Below, piece after piece: positions 25,543 through 36,179 of a DNA stretch of 64,000 bases. Within the stretch, counting starts at the first letter, position 1; the number at the start of each line of letters is the position of its first letter. Below the pieces are notes generated by a model that was given only the letters and a program-made list of their open reading frames with translations, made no database searches and was not told the DNA's origin. The DNA is from Gnetum montanum (lineage: Eukaryota; Streptophyta; Gnetopsida; Gnetales; Gnetaceae). The stretch lies in the NCBI GenBank assembly GCA_015680685.1, contig MNCI01028786.1, positions 159,153 through 223,152 on the forward strand. The letters run 5' to 3'. The translations under genes were made by a program, and so were the position numbers.

Positions 25543-25829
25543 ACAGTATTGAAACATTAGCAGGGTGAAGAACCCCTTAGTACAATGAAACAAAAACTTC
25601 CCCCTTAGGGCAACTTGATAAACCCTGGGGGGATGAAACACATACCACACCCTCCCCTCTCACTCGAAAAAAGAAATAGTGAGACTAAAAGTAGCAAAAC
25701 CTCCAACCCTACAAAAAACCTAGTCAACCAAAAATTACTAGGCCCACCAAACAAATAGAGAGGCTCGGTAGACACGAATAGATAGAAAAAAATAGAAGGG
25801 GCATATGCCCAAGTCCATCCTAAGTGGGT

Positions 25830-26088
25830 CTTGGAAGCTTATTGTAGTGGTACCGGGATTTTTCCTACACAGGAAGTGCATCAAGGATGGCCTAATGATT
25901 TTTGAAGGAGACAAAGGTCGTAGCCTCTTGGAAATTTTTGTACTCCTCCTTGCATTGGTGGCACGATATCCACAATTTGGCACTATCTGGATGCAGCTTA
26001 TTGGAGGTAACCCTGATAAATCTATGCAAGGCATGCAAGACTGTGGTTTGATTTACCTTCATAATAACGTACGGGCAACTGCCCTATT
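25830..26088 (-). pseudogene. J domain at C-terminus of LINE copy D, HPD intact
   Basis: One frame reads CPYVIMKVNQTTVLHALHRF, then SNKLHPDSAKL (HPD at 25985-25993), then EEYKNFQEATTFVSFKNH and, after a single stop, AILDAL. In a classical J domain (YxxLxVxxxxxxxxIxxxYRxxxxKxHPD, then FxxIxxAYxVLSDxxxRxxYD) nearly every position has a counterpart: an aromatic-Leu start, basic helix II, HPD, an amphipathic helix III with FQEA, and a charged helix IV. A J domain stimulates Hsp70 ATPase. Its place at the end of a retroelement ORF2 is unexpected. One internal stop marks this copy as dead. Confidence 0.65.
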
Positions 26089-27839
26089 GTAGCCAGCAGT
26101 GGTTGTTTGTTTCATGTGCCTTGTCTTGCATGTGCTTCATTTGCATCTCTTCCTCAAGCCCCTTGGTCTACTGCTCCACCTCTTTTGTGGCTCTTGTTTG
26201 CTGTTCCTACTCCTCCTCGAGAAGGTCTTTGCAAATTTGGAGGCACAAGGCAACCTTGAGTTCACTTCTAAGGGTAGCTTCTCTAAGCTCCCGCTAGCAA
26301 ATGGCCTCCTTGTTTGCTTCTTGTCTGCACTACTTCTCCTGCTCAATCCACTCCTTGCACTCCTACTTCATCTTTCACTGCAATTCTTCCCTTGTGGTGC
26401 ATTCTTTCGCCCTCACCCTCTCCTCAATCTTAGCCCTGGCCTTGCAGATCTTCCACACATCTGTCTTGAAGCTCCCGGTAGAGGGACTCCGTTGTGTGTG
26501 AAATCTCCTTGTTCATGGAAATTTGCAAGTTGGTGACAAAGCCTAACTAGTTTGTACTCAACCCCTTCACCATAGCACCCCTCATTACGTTCTAAGGCCC
26601 TTGTGTCAAGGAGGAGGAAGCCTTATTCAAGCACCAGTGCTACTCATAGACCACTATGAATAGGGATGACCAAGTGATCAGAGGAGCCACCCGCTATGTG
26701 GCCCTCAATAGAGCCAAAATAAAATCCGAGTGATGCCCCCTACATGCCTTGTGTAAGGAGGCAAGCAGAAACTTGGGAATGTTGGCTTGGTGGCTGAGTT
26801 TCAAACAATGCATGAAGGCAAAATGGGCACCTTGAAGCTTCCAGATATTCCTTGACTGAATGAAAAGCCACTTAACCAACTCAGCAACCGATGTGGGAAC
26901 CTAGCAGCTATCGATTTTCAGCACCAACCTATCAAAAAAACCCTTAACGTCTTGCAACCCACGTCTAGTTGGCAACCTCCCCTACATCCAACACACCTAA
27001 ATAATTAGCAAGAGTTGCCTCGGTGAGGTGAATGTAGGTACCATGGAATGTGGTAGCCTCACCCTTCCAATGCTTGAAGAGGGCCTCATCCGGCAAGTCT
27101 AGGTCACCCACAAGCTAGGAAAGAAGGTCTTTCCAACAAATGTGAACCACCAAGCTCCAAAGCTGCATGTTGGAGCAAAATATCCCGCACTTCAGTTCAA
27201 AGATAGGCATGACCCCCATTGTTGCAGTCACTTCACATCAAAGCATGGTACTGAGACTTGCAACCCACGTAGGTGGCAATGACGAAGCAGACCAAGAAAT
27301 GTGCTCGTTCCAATGGTGCCAAACACACCATAGGATAGCAGATGTAGATGCGTCACCATGTAAATGCAGAGGTGGCTAAAGCTTGGACTCCTTATAGACT
27401 TTAGTGTTGAAGGGGCAAAAAATTACAAAGTGGTAAATGGTTTCTGTAGCAGTGCCACAGAGTGGACATGTGTCATTAATATGTATGTTCTTAGCACCAC
27501 TCTCACCAAGAGCGCCCCCTAATTCAAAAGCTAAAGGAAGTATTTAATTTTTTTGGGTAGATGCCCCTTCCAGACAGCCAACCAGCCATGCATGGTGGGA
27601 CATTTAAATTTGATGATGTCTTGAGGCCGCACGCCCAACAACCCCTAGTGAGCCAGCTTGCTAGCATAGGAGTAGAGATTGCGCCATATATGAGAATCCT
27701 AGGTTTCTGCAGTCCAAGGCTGGTATTTATTCCAGAGGATGTTCACCCACTATGCACTATAGCCATCCTACATAAACTGATTCAAAATGTTTTGATGCCC
27801 CATTAATATTGCATCCTCAAACTTTAGCACCCCTACCCC

Positions 27840-29226
27840 TATGGCGGGCTTTAGTTTTGCCACATGTGCCTAGCTAACAAGGTGCATTTTTTCTCCTCCT
27901 TTCCACACACACACACAACAAACACACCACACCCCACACCCCCCACCCCGCCACAGGGGGACCACATGAAATTCCTAATAATTTGATCTATCTTCTCAAT
28001 AACCCCTCTAGGAGGAATAGCCACAATAGCAGTGTAGTGAGCCATGGCTAGAAGAATAGAGGTGGCCAGAATGATCCTGCCTTTCCTTGTGAGGAAATGT
28101 GTAGTCCAATGTCCAACACATGATTGGAGTCTCTAAATAAGCTGGGTCAATAACATCTTCCTATTCTAGGTGAACATTGGAATTTTGAGATAGGAATCCT
28201 CTGCCTCACATTGGAGAATCCTGAGCTCTTGGCAGACCTACCTTTTCACCACCTCCTTGGTGTGGAAGAAGTAGATAGAGGATTTTCCCCTGTTGAGCTT
28301 CAGGCCAACATCCTTGGCCATTTTTTCTGAAAGTCTCATTGATAGCACATGCCTGTGGAACCACAGCCCAAGTAGTTAAAATTGTGTCATTTGATATGCA
28401 AGTAACACCTTCAATGTTTAGGCCTCTAACCCCTTCCATTCTACAATACAACTTCATGGTGTCCATCGCAATAATAAACAAGGGTGGTGATAAAGGATCT
28501 CCTTGTCTCAGCCCTCTACCAAGGGAGGAAAACCCCCAAAGACACCCATTAATGTCAAAAGAATATGCTCCCGTTGCTTGGAGATTGATGTAGAGGTTGA
28601 CAAACTGCGGGTGAATTCTCCTTTTGAGCATAATATTCCAGAGAGCAATCTAGTGTACAGTATTGTACACTTTTATGATGTCAAGTTCAACACATATTCT
28701 CGGGGATTTGGCTCTATGCACAAAAAGCATGATTTCTTGCAAGAGAAGAATATGAACTTGAATATATCTCCCTTTGATGAACCCCACTTGTTATGGGCCG
28801 ACCAAGGTTGGCATTAGAGGCTGTAATCGCTTAACCAAAATTTTGGTAGAGTCTGAGCAATGTGTTGCACACTCCAATAGGCCTGAAGTGAGATGGCTTC
28901 ATGGGATTCTCCATCGTGGGGATAAGAACAATTCTTGAACAATTGATCTCATGTCTCACCTATTGCCATTGCAGCATGAGGTTGAAAGCATCAAAAATGT
29001 TATCCCCCAAAATATCAGTGAACTCTCAAAAAAATTCAATTATCCACCCATCAGGCCTTGGGGCTTTATCTAATTTCAGGCTTGTCATGGCCTCTGACAG
29101 CTCTTGCTTTGTGATGGGGGTGATGAGCCTTTGGTTTTCATTGGCCCCAACCACCCTTTGGATCAAAGCTGACACAAGAGCGGAATTGCCCCTTTTCCAA
29201 ATGTGCACAAGTGCTAAACTCTGCAC
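27840..29226 (-). pseudogene. RT of LINE copy D, broken
   Basis: RT blocks are visible on the minus strand: APRPDGWIIEFF at about 29045, QFVNLYINLQATGAYSFDIN at about 28600, GLRQGDPLSPPLFIIAMDTM at about 28490 and LLARHMWQN at the left. The catalytic box is degenerate (ISND where YADD is expected, about 28400). A short CA-repeat with poly-C (27905-27955) interrupts the thumb region. The copy is inactive. Confidence 0.7.
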
Positions 29227-29820
29227 ACCAAAAAACTACGGGCCAACACATGGTCCCTATCTTCCTGGCTTTGGAAAATGAAGAGCAACAGGTCCCCTTT
29301 TAGTGAACAAACCTGGACATCACTCAACCCCCACAAAGTGCAGATCCACTGCTTAACCAACTCTAGTTTAGGCCATGCACCTAAGGACACAAACTTGCCC
29401 ACCAGGCTTATCTAAATGCCACGCAGCCCCTTGGGCAACACCTCCCGCATCTACAACCTCAACTTTCCATCCTGCCAAGCACAGGAATCAGTACTCCCAT
29501 CGCATGGTTTCCATGCCTTCTCCCATTCTTTCCCTAGTCGAGGGCTACCATCTTTATCGCCATGCACTGCTGACCCATCGCTGATATCCTCTTGTACTGC
29601 CCCGTGTCCTTGCCCTCCCTCCTGTCCTTGCCCTAGCCTGTCTGCATGCCCTTGTCCTCTTGCCCTTGCCCTTCCACCATCCCTCCTGCCCTTGCCTTTG
29701 CCCTTCACCAGCCCTGATATTTGTTCTGGATCTTCTAGTTGCTCAATATTACAGGATGCAGCATGGGTAGTTTCTAATATTGCAGCTGGCACATTGGCTC
29801 ACAAACAACTGATCTTCTCT
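29214..29820 (-). pseudogene. LINE ORF1 fragment of copy D
   Basis: The leader is Lys/Gly/Arg/Gln-rich (GLVKGKGKGRRDGGRARARG near 29710). Then comes a DUF4283-like fold: LVGKFVSLGAWPKLELVKQW, then LLLFIFQSQEDRDHVLARS, ending at about 29230. The same DUF4283 block occurs at 41.2 kb (LLMFIFQSKEDKDKVLARGS). It is cut off where the deletion joins it to RT. Confidence 0.7.
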
Positions 29821-29830
29821 CACTTCAACC

Positions 29831-30205
29831 ATTAGTTACAAATTAGTTATTTTGATGAATGTGAAAGCGTAATTTTCCCCATTCAGGTTATTGGCTCTAT
29901 TTTTGAACTCATCATCATGATTATCATCACCCTAGGCTTGTCCCAACAAAATGGGGCTAGCTATTTTTTAACTGTGATAACAATTTGAGGTACACTTGTT
30001 CTCTTATTCATCTGCAACGCCCAGTAATAATGTGAATTATAATATCTGTGTAAGCCAATTTCTGTATATGTTAAAAGCAGTTTAGCAAATGTGAATATGG
30101 TTGTTATTCATCGTGTGCATAAACTTGTTCTTACATAGTATGAGGAATAAAATTATTGTTATATTGATTTCATTTGTGTAACTGGTAATTGCCTTTTTTT
30201 TATAG
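29831..30205. other. MUTS2 intron end, no gene
   Basis: This is ordinary AT-rich intron sequence leading into a T-tract before the exon at 30206. Nothing else was seen. Confidence 0.5.
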
Positions 30206-30309
30206 GACAATCAAATGCTCTATCTATTGCAGAAAGACTAGGATTACCATTTTCCATTGTAAATGATGCACGTGCTATTTATGGAAACACGAGAGTCGTG
30301 ATCAACAAG
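30206..30309 (+). CDS. MUTS2: MUTS2 exon, SNAxxIAxRLGLP block
   Basis: This 104-nt exon follows a T-rich tract and acceptor TATAG and ends at donor AG/GTAAGT. It encodes QSNALSIAERLGLPFSI and then NDARAIYGN. This is the MutS2 signature SNAxxIAxRLGLPxxIVxxA at the start of the helical arm that follows the ATPase. It reads in phase with both neighbours, and no frameshift or stop is seen. Confidence 0.85.
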
Positions 30310-31099
30310 GTAAGTCTAGAGTTGCTACTTTCTTTGTATAGATACATAAAAAAAGTCAGTGATTTAGATATATAGGATACAGAATCTGATGCTTTAGCAT
30401 CCTCGTATGTTTGTGAATTCTTTAGTCCTTAAACAGAAAATTTGGTTGCTTTTAACAGAGAAGAATGGAATCCACGTCCATAACATTGAATATAACCTAT
30501 GAGTGTGTGCTCTCCATGACCTATTTGTACCCATGAGTAAAATGCCTAAAATTATACAGTGAATAAGCTGATTCATTATTTCAAAAGATGCTTGCATAAA
30601 TTTCTTCATGTTGTTCTAAGATCAAAACTCATTTAGGCATTGTGTAGTGTCCCCATTTTGTACCTAGCACTAATGACATAAATTTTAAACCTGTTCTAAA
30701 CTTAATATTGTGGTATGGTTCTTATTTGCATGCATGAAAGTTCTTGATGTCAGGGCTTTATGGGCAATTAATGCCTGTTTAATAACTCTTGTTAATTTTA
30801 AAGGGATAAATGGATAAATTTATTTCTAATAATTATTCGATAGACGTGAAAGTAAGAATATTATATATCGGGGCAGGAAAGGGTCACCTCAAATCATCGA
30901 TCCCTGGTCTGTTCGCTTGGGCCAGAAAGGCCCCAGACCCCACGACCATTCCGTTTTGAGGCAACCTAGTTGTCTAAGCCGTGGTTGAGACCGTTGGTTG
31001 AGGACATTTGGATAGACTACCAGCCAAGCTAGGGTGACCCCCGGAACTTCCTTAAGGATGCTTTGCTTTGACTAAAGTGGGCCATCCGGGCCCTCCCAG

Positions 31100-33140
31100 T
31101 AGAGGACAAATTCTCCTTTAGGACAAGTCGAAGGGCACTCCAAGATCAACTTGTTCTGATCCAGACCAGACAAGAGGCTGGGGAGGACTTGCACGAGGAG
31201 GAGCAGCACATTCTGCGACATCTTCAAAGCCTTGACCTAGAAGAGGAGACATACTGGAGATAGCAATCACAGATCTGATGGCTTCGAGAAGGGGATAGGC
31301 AAACAAACTTCTTCTTTGCCATCGCTAAGACACATGGTTGGGGCCAGCCACGTTGTTTACACAACCAAGACGGGGGGATTATTGATGAGCTGCAGAAAAT
31401 CGCAAAGGAGCTAACTCAATACTGGGGAGGATCTGGGCCAAGCGACCTACCAAGCCCATCTCGGTCCATGTGGCGCAGGTGCTAAATGAGGACAACACGT
31501 GGTTGTTGGCCCCTTTTTCTTGGCAAGAACTCATCGCTACCATCAACAGCATGCTGGGAGGGAAGGCACCTGGTCCTAACGGCTGGAGCCTTGAGTTTGT
31601 TAAGACCTTCATGGATATTGTGGGAACCAATATCTTGGACGCCTTCAACCTTATGCTGGCCAAGAGGCAAGTTCGAAGGGAGATCAATTGCTCCCAAATT
31701 GTGTGCATCCCAAAACAATCGAAGGCACACCGCCCAGAACACTTTTGCCCTATTGGGGTCTGCAACGTGTTAATTCAGGTTTTCTCCAAATTGATTGTGC
31801 ATATGCTTGCACCACTTATGCCCAAACTCGTGGGAGTTAACCAAGTAGGATTTGTACAAGGTCGAACCCTATAGGATCAGGTTCTCCTCATGCAGGAGGT
31901 GTTCCATTCTCTTCGAACTACGGGCTTCCTTGGGCTCTACCTCAAATTCGACATTACCAAGGCATACAAAACACTCAGCTGGGAAGCCCTAACTACCATT
32001 ATGCAACAGAAAGGCTTCGACCAAAGGTTTATCCAGCTTTGCATCCACATGTAGTCGTCCGCCGGTTTCTCTTTCAACATGGGGGGGCAACTGTGGGGTC
32101 TCTCCTCACCACAGAGGGAACTACAGCAAGGGGACCCGCTTTGCCCCTGCTGTTCATNTAGCTGGGATAGTGCAATGTTGATGCATCGTGCTTGTGGGAC
32201 CCTTGCCTGACTAAGCAACATTGTGTCATCTGCATAGTGCTCAGGTTGACATTCCACCCTGGCAATGTCTAAGCCGTCAACCCCCGACGTTCTACAATAG
32301 TGTTGCATTAGATCCATAGCGATGATGAACAACAGGGGCAAAAGCGGGTCCCCCTACCATAATCCCCTCCCTGGTGAGGAGAGACCCCATAGTCGCCCCC
32401 CCCCCCNTTCTTGACTCGAAAAGGGCAATTGTTTGTGGCGACAAGGATTCTCACAGCGATTACCCAGTTTTTTGCGGCTGTTGCCACCCCCTGAACGCCA
32501 TCATTAACAGGATCAACATGTTGATCAAGTGTTTCATTTGGAAGGGGGGCAAGGGGGAGGCAAAATCCACTTGGTAAACTAGGAACAGGTCGCACGCCCC
32601 TGTAATGCAGGGGGACTGGGCATCGTGTCGTTCAAAGATGAGTTGATGCTTGGACAGCAACGACTAATGCTTCGTTTCACGTGCCCGCTTGGGGAGCCGA
32701 TCCACTGGATCCACGTCATGAATGCAAAGTATCGACACTGGGAGGCGGGGGTGCAAGATTCTAGGCCGTGGCAGGCACTCTATTGCCACGCGCATGCGAT
32801 GCAGACACTAGGGTGGTTGGACCTCGAGCCACGTCAGTCACGTCGGCTACTAGCAACCAGGTACCCACAGGTATCAGGCTGGCAACAGATTTGGAGGGGG
32901 CGGCTCCCCGAGAAGATCAAGATCTTCCTTTGGTTAATGCGATAGGACGCGCTGCCAGTTCGCGCATTTCTGTGCAGACGTGACCTCATGTAGGACGACA
33001 CGTCCCTGATGCGGTGTTGAACCCGAGACAATCCGGCACTTCATTTATGACTGTGCATACATACGTGCCACGTGGCACGCGGCAGAGGCGACTCCCTCGA
33101 TGCACCTCACCGGCGATTCTTGGGCCACGCTACTTTTATG
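31100..33140 (+). pseudogene. RT and zf-RVT of J-LINE copy F, broken
   Basis: Motifs in order are WLLAPFSWQELIATINSMLG (about 31500), GGKAPGPNGWSLEFVKTFMD (about 31557), HFCPIGVCNVLIQVFSKLIV (about 31740), KAYKTLSWEAL (about 31960) and QGDPL (about 32125). The YADD block is encoded on the opposite strand at 32225-32236 because of the inverted contig. After it come FEDELMLGQQ-like sequence (about 32632) and the zf-RVT zone PEKIKIFLWLMR (about 32910). TWHAAE and ATLLLWVAWKVRNRTVF follow at about 33068-33170. Stops at 31875 and elsewhere break it. Confidence 0.8.
32159..32406. other. Inverted contig between two single-N joins
   Basis: Outside these bounds LINE copy F reads on the + strand. Inside, the same LINE reads on the - strand (PLLFIIAMDLMQHYC, EHYADDTMLL). 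Its left part repeats the QGDPL region already present at about 32100-32157. Ns at 32158 and 32407 mark both edges. This is best explained as a short contig placed in the wrong orientation. Confidence 0.85.
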
Positions 33141-33189
33141 GGTAGCGTGGAAAGTAAGAAACCGCACTGTTTTTCATCAGGTCAGGCTA

Positions 33190-34649
33190 CCCCCCCCAGC
33201 TGGTTTCCCAAGCTCTTCACACGTGGAACGAGATCAAGGTGGTGATGGAAGTCACACCGACTTTCGAACCTAACTGCACTGCGTTCCAGGCGGACAAAGA
33301 ACTCTGGCAGATGGTGGAACAGTGCAGCTAGTGTGACCCCCTACAGTGGCTAGTCAGGGACCCAGATCTTGCAGATGACGCATTCTTCGCTAACTGGCAA
33401 AACGGATGGACCTACTTCCGAGGGTGTGAGGTTACCGTCATAGAATCCTCAATTGCCAATTGTCTGGGGGCCTAGGCCGTTGGTGAGGTCATCTTACCTT
33501 CCGCACGTGGTTTGCAGGATGCGGAATTGTTTTTTGAAGGGCCAATGCCATGCACGCAAAGCTGACAGGTGGTCAAATCCTCTCTGCCCTGAATCTAAGC
33601 CTGAGTAGCAAATCTCGTGGATAGATTTTTTGTCCAGTCTAGCAATGGCTCTAAGCTCCAGAGCATCCACTTTGTCTTTCTTTGTTGCTTGAAGTTTGGG
33701 CGCCAGGTTAACTTACCTTGATTTTTCCTGGCGGCCCTTCAACTACAGCGACACGGCCGTCACTCAGGGCTAATCTTGGCCTTGTGGCGGCGGGCAAAGG
33801 GGGGCCAAAACCTATCAACTTCGCAGGATTCCCCCCCCCCCCCCCCCCCCCCTCTTCTCCNTTGGCCCTATGGCTTCAGTCAGTCAAGGGAACCTCTAGA
33901 CCCTACCGACTACGACCTACACGCAGAAGCGGTGTAGCCAACGGGAACGGCGACCCCTTGCCAATCTCGTTGGGTCGGAGTCACCCTCGTTGGAGACTTC
34001 TGGGCGCAGCGTGAACTGGGAAGAGGAGTTACGGCAAGCCACTCAGAGGGCTGCAACCGCCGCACGTGAGGCTGAACGAAGGGAATGGGAGGCAAAATGG
34101 CAGGAAGCCCTTGCGTAGGCACGGGCCGACTTGGAGGCCCAGTTTCACAAACGGGAGCAGGAGAGGGTGAGGCAACAAAACCTCCTGGCCGAGGCAGCCC
34201 GAGCCTAGTTGGTGGATGAGATCCGGGCCCAAGTGAGGGAAGAGCTACTGCAAGAGGAAGTTGCTCAAAGGGAGCGTGAGGAGGCTGAACGGGCGAAACA
34301 AAAACGTGAACAAGAGGAAGAGGAGCAACAACAGCGACAGCTCGATCGGGCACACGAGCACAATGCTCGGCAATGGCTTAGAGGGGGGCGGTGCCCATAC
34401 CTCATCTTGGGCATCAATTGTGGCAGCTCCTAGGGTGAGCTCAGGTGCCACATTTGTTGGACCTCTGCGTGTTTCCACCCTAATGGGGGAACTTCAACGG
34501 CTGATCAGAACAGACGGGAGTCGGCCATACAAGGTATCCAGCAGGCCGCCAATTTTGTGGACACGAAGGCCCACCGGAACACGTTGGATATCCTCCATGA
34601 GCTGGAGCGCCCACAGTGCGTCTGCCATCGACTGCCGACGAACCCCTAA
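33190..34649 (+). pseudogene. ORF2 C-terminal extension of J-LINE copy F with J-like end
   Basis: The extension follows zf-RVT. TPTFEPNCTAFQADKELWQM and WLVRDPDLADDAFFANWQNG lie at about 33255-33410. VILPSARGLQDAELFF is next, then INLP/VNLP with SGLILALWRRA at about 33690-33790. A Pro-rich linker is formed by a C-run, then a Glu/Arg/Gln coiled coil (34150-34370). The end reads CPYLILGINCGSS, stop, then ELRCHI, FHPNGG (34476-34484), IQQAANFVDTKAHRNTLDIL and a TAA at 34647-34649. HPD has become HPN here. Confidence 0.7.
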
Positions 34650-35370
34650 CAAGGGTGTTGCTTTGGCCCGCGGGAGTTGCTTGCCCCCCCCCCCCCCCCC
34701 CCCCACCCCCCAATCGTTCTTTGATCTTTCTGTGGCTTCAGCTAGACTGATGCGGTGTCGAACTTGTTTGTTTCTTGGGGCTTTTCCCCACCCCGCGTGC
34801 GCCATTGCTAATGACCCACGGGTTGTAATTTCCTGTACTATATTTTTTCAGTAATATACTCCCAACTATTTCCTCAAAAAAAAAAGAATATTATATTAAA
34901 AATGTGGAATGTTATTGAAGCTTGATGCATGGTTTGAAGTGTTACTAGCTTTACCAAGTTGCTACTACTTAGCACTTCAGCTTTTGGGTTTCCTCACACG
35001 AACCTCATATATGTATTGTCATTGCTTCGCAGATTTTATCTTTTCAAGCAAAAAGTATATATTACACTTGATTGCACTTATGATTTCTTTTTTTCTTTTT
35101 TTTTTTGAGAAAGAGTTCGGGATTGTATTAAAGAAGTAAAACTATGTTACAAAGATTACAAGCGATAACAAGCGGCGGGCCAACAGGAGAAACCCCGCAG
35201 GGGGGGCCCCCGGGCCCCAGACAACCCAGAAGAGACAGACAAACAACCAGCCAAAACCGAGAAAACCGAGGGAAGCCAAAACATCCGGGGGGAGCAACCC
35301 CCCAATAACGCAACGGCCGTGGGGGGGGGGGGCGACCCCCCCCCCCCCCCCCACCAGGGACAACCCCCTA

Positions 35371-35625
35371 CGGGCGAGTCGGAAGCCGCCTACAGGTGTA
35401 GTTAGGGCGCTCCAGCTCATGGAGGATATCAAAGGTATTCCGATGATCCTTCGTATCCACAAAATTAGCCGCCTGCTGGATGCCCTGCATAAGCGACTCG
35501 CGCCGACCCCTGTCCTCCTGCGAGCACCCTGCATCAGGGTGGTACCGTGCCGAAGTCCGGCGGATGTGACGTCTGAGCTCCGCCCAGGAGCACTCGCAGC
35601 TAATGCCCAAAACAAAGTATGGGCA
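35371..35625 (-). pseudogene. J (DnaJ) domain ending the LINE ORF2, HPD intact
   Basis: The last 84 or so residues of copy G's ORF2 read CPYFVLGISCECSW, AELRRHIRRTSARYHPDAG (HPD at 35533-35541), a charged loop, then QQAANFVDTKDHRNTFDIL and a short tail ending RLPTRP. This fits the J-domain consensus in order and spacing: Tyr-x-x-Leu-Gly at helix I, Arg-rich helix II, the invariant His-Pro-Asp loop, the helix III signature (xxQAAxFV for xxEAYxVL) and Lys-Asp-His-Arg-x-x-Phe-Asp for DPEKRxxYD. Known J domains activate Hsp70 ATPase through HPD. Here one would deliver a chaperone to the LINE RNP. The function is inferred; the similarity is seen in sequence. Confidence 0.7.
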
Positions 35626-35639
35626 CCGCCCCTCCCGTA

Positions 35640-36010
35640 GCCACCGTCGGGCGTTATGTCCGTGGGCGCGGTCAAGCTGGATTTGCCTCTGGGCCTCCTC
35701 CGCCTGCAGTCGCTCCTGCTCCGCCCTCTCCTCCAGCTCGCGCCTTTTCTGGGCCGCCGCCTCCTGCGAAAGCTCCTCCCGAACCTGAGCCCGAACCTCA
35801 TCGATGAGGTGGGCCCAGGCAGCCTCGGCAAGCAGCTCCTGTTGCCGGATCCGCTCTTGCTCGCGCTCGGTGACCTAGGCCTCGATGTTGGCCCGGGCCT
35901 GCGCAAGGGCCTCGTTCCATCTAGCCTCCCACTCACCCCGCACCTCAGCCACCGCGCGCTGCGTAGCCTGCTGCAGCTCCTCCTCCCAGTTTCTCCGACC
36001 CGACGTCTCC
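35640..36010 (-). pseudogene. Coiled-coil segment of J-LINE ORF2
   Basis: This strongly helical stretch is rich in Glu, Gln, Arg and Ala (for example NWEEELQQATQRAVAEVRGE; EREQERIRQQELLAEAAWAH; LIDEVRAQVREELSQEAAAQ). It is followed by QLDRAHGHNARRWLREG just before the J domain. The same segment is conserved at 34.15-34.37 kb, 43.65-44.06 kb and 54.86-55.09 kb. A single TAG at 35875-35877 interrupts it. A dimerisation or spacer role is plausible. Confidence 0.7.
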
Positions 36011-36179
36011 GGCGGGGGGGAAGGCGAGCGCCCGGGGGAGCGCCGCGCCAGCATGGTCCTCGGCCGCCGCGGAACCTGGGAACCCCAACCGGGCCAACCA
36101 CCCCCCGCCCCAAGCACCCCCCCCATCCAGCGGCCTCGCCACGGGGGAGCCCCCTGAACCCCCCGAGCTGCCCCCCTCC

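Larger units (their letters stand above)
23131..25599. other. MUTS2 intron, repeats, no gene
   Basis: No coding region was recognised. A diverged direct repeat of TTGTAGCCCACRCAAGA occurs at about 23825 and 23908. A perfect 28-bp tandem pair occupies 25487-25514 and 25515-25542, with related sequence at 55385-55425. It may be residual LTR sequence. Confidence 0.4.
25600..29830 (-). mobile_element. J-LINE copy D, diverged, endonuclease deleted
   Basis: This minus-strand LINE keeps both ends of the architecture. At the right it has an ORF1 with a low-complexity leader and DUF4283, joined directly to RT. It continues through zf-RVT to the conserved extension (GDLDLPDEALFKHWKG and FHGTYIHLTEATLANYLGV at about 27090-27010; GAHFAFMHCLKLSHQANIPK at about 26830), a helical region and a J domain at 25830-26088. 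The endonuclease is missing, so an internal deletion joined ORF1 to RT near 29225. Its protein is well diverged from copies E, F and G, indicating a separate subfamily. Confidence 0.75.
30867..34883 (+). mobile_element. J-LINE copy F, 4.0 kb, 5'-truncated, TSD-bounded
   Basis: This is a plus-strand LINE bounded by a 13-bp target-site duplication AAGAATATTATAT (30854-30866 and 34884-34896), with a short poly(A) at the right end. It is 5'-truncated within the endonuclease (GQERVTSNHRSL at about 30875). It continues through RT, zf-RVT, the extension and coiled coil to a J-like end at 34390-34649. The 3' UTR has a C-run (about 34682-34704) shortly after the stop. A 248-bp segment between Ns at 32158 and 32407 is inverted relative to the rest. 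Many stops interrupt the ORF. Confidence 0.85.

Noticed and set aside
35371-35625. J domain as a host DnaJ gene interrupted by a LINE
   Set aside because: The same J segment sits at the same place after the coiled coil in six LINE copies at different loci, and TSDs enclose it in copies F, G and E, so it belongs to the element.
35142-36113. 323-codon Arg/Pro/Gly-rich open frame on the minus strand
   Set aside because: It is an alternative frame of the GC-rich LINE ORF2 tail. The true frame carries the coiled coil and J domain conserved in other copies.
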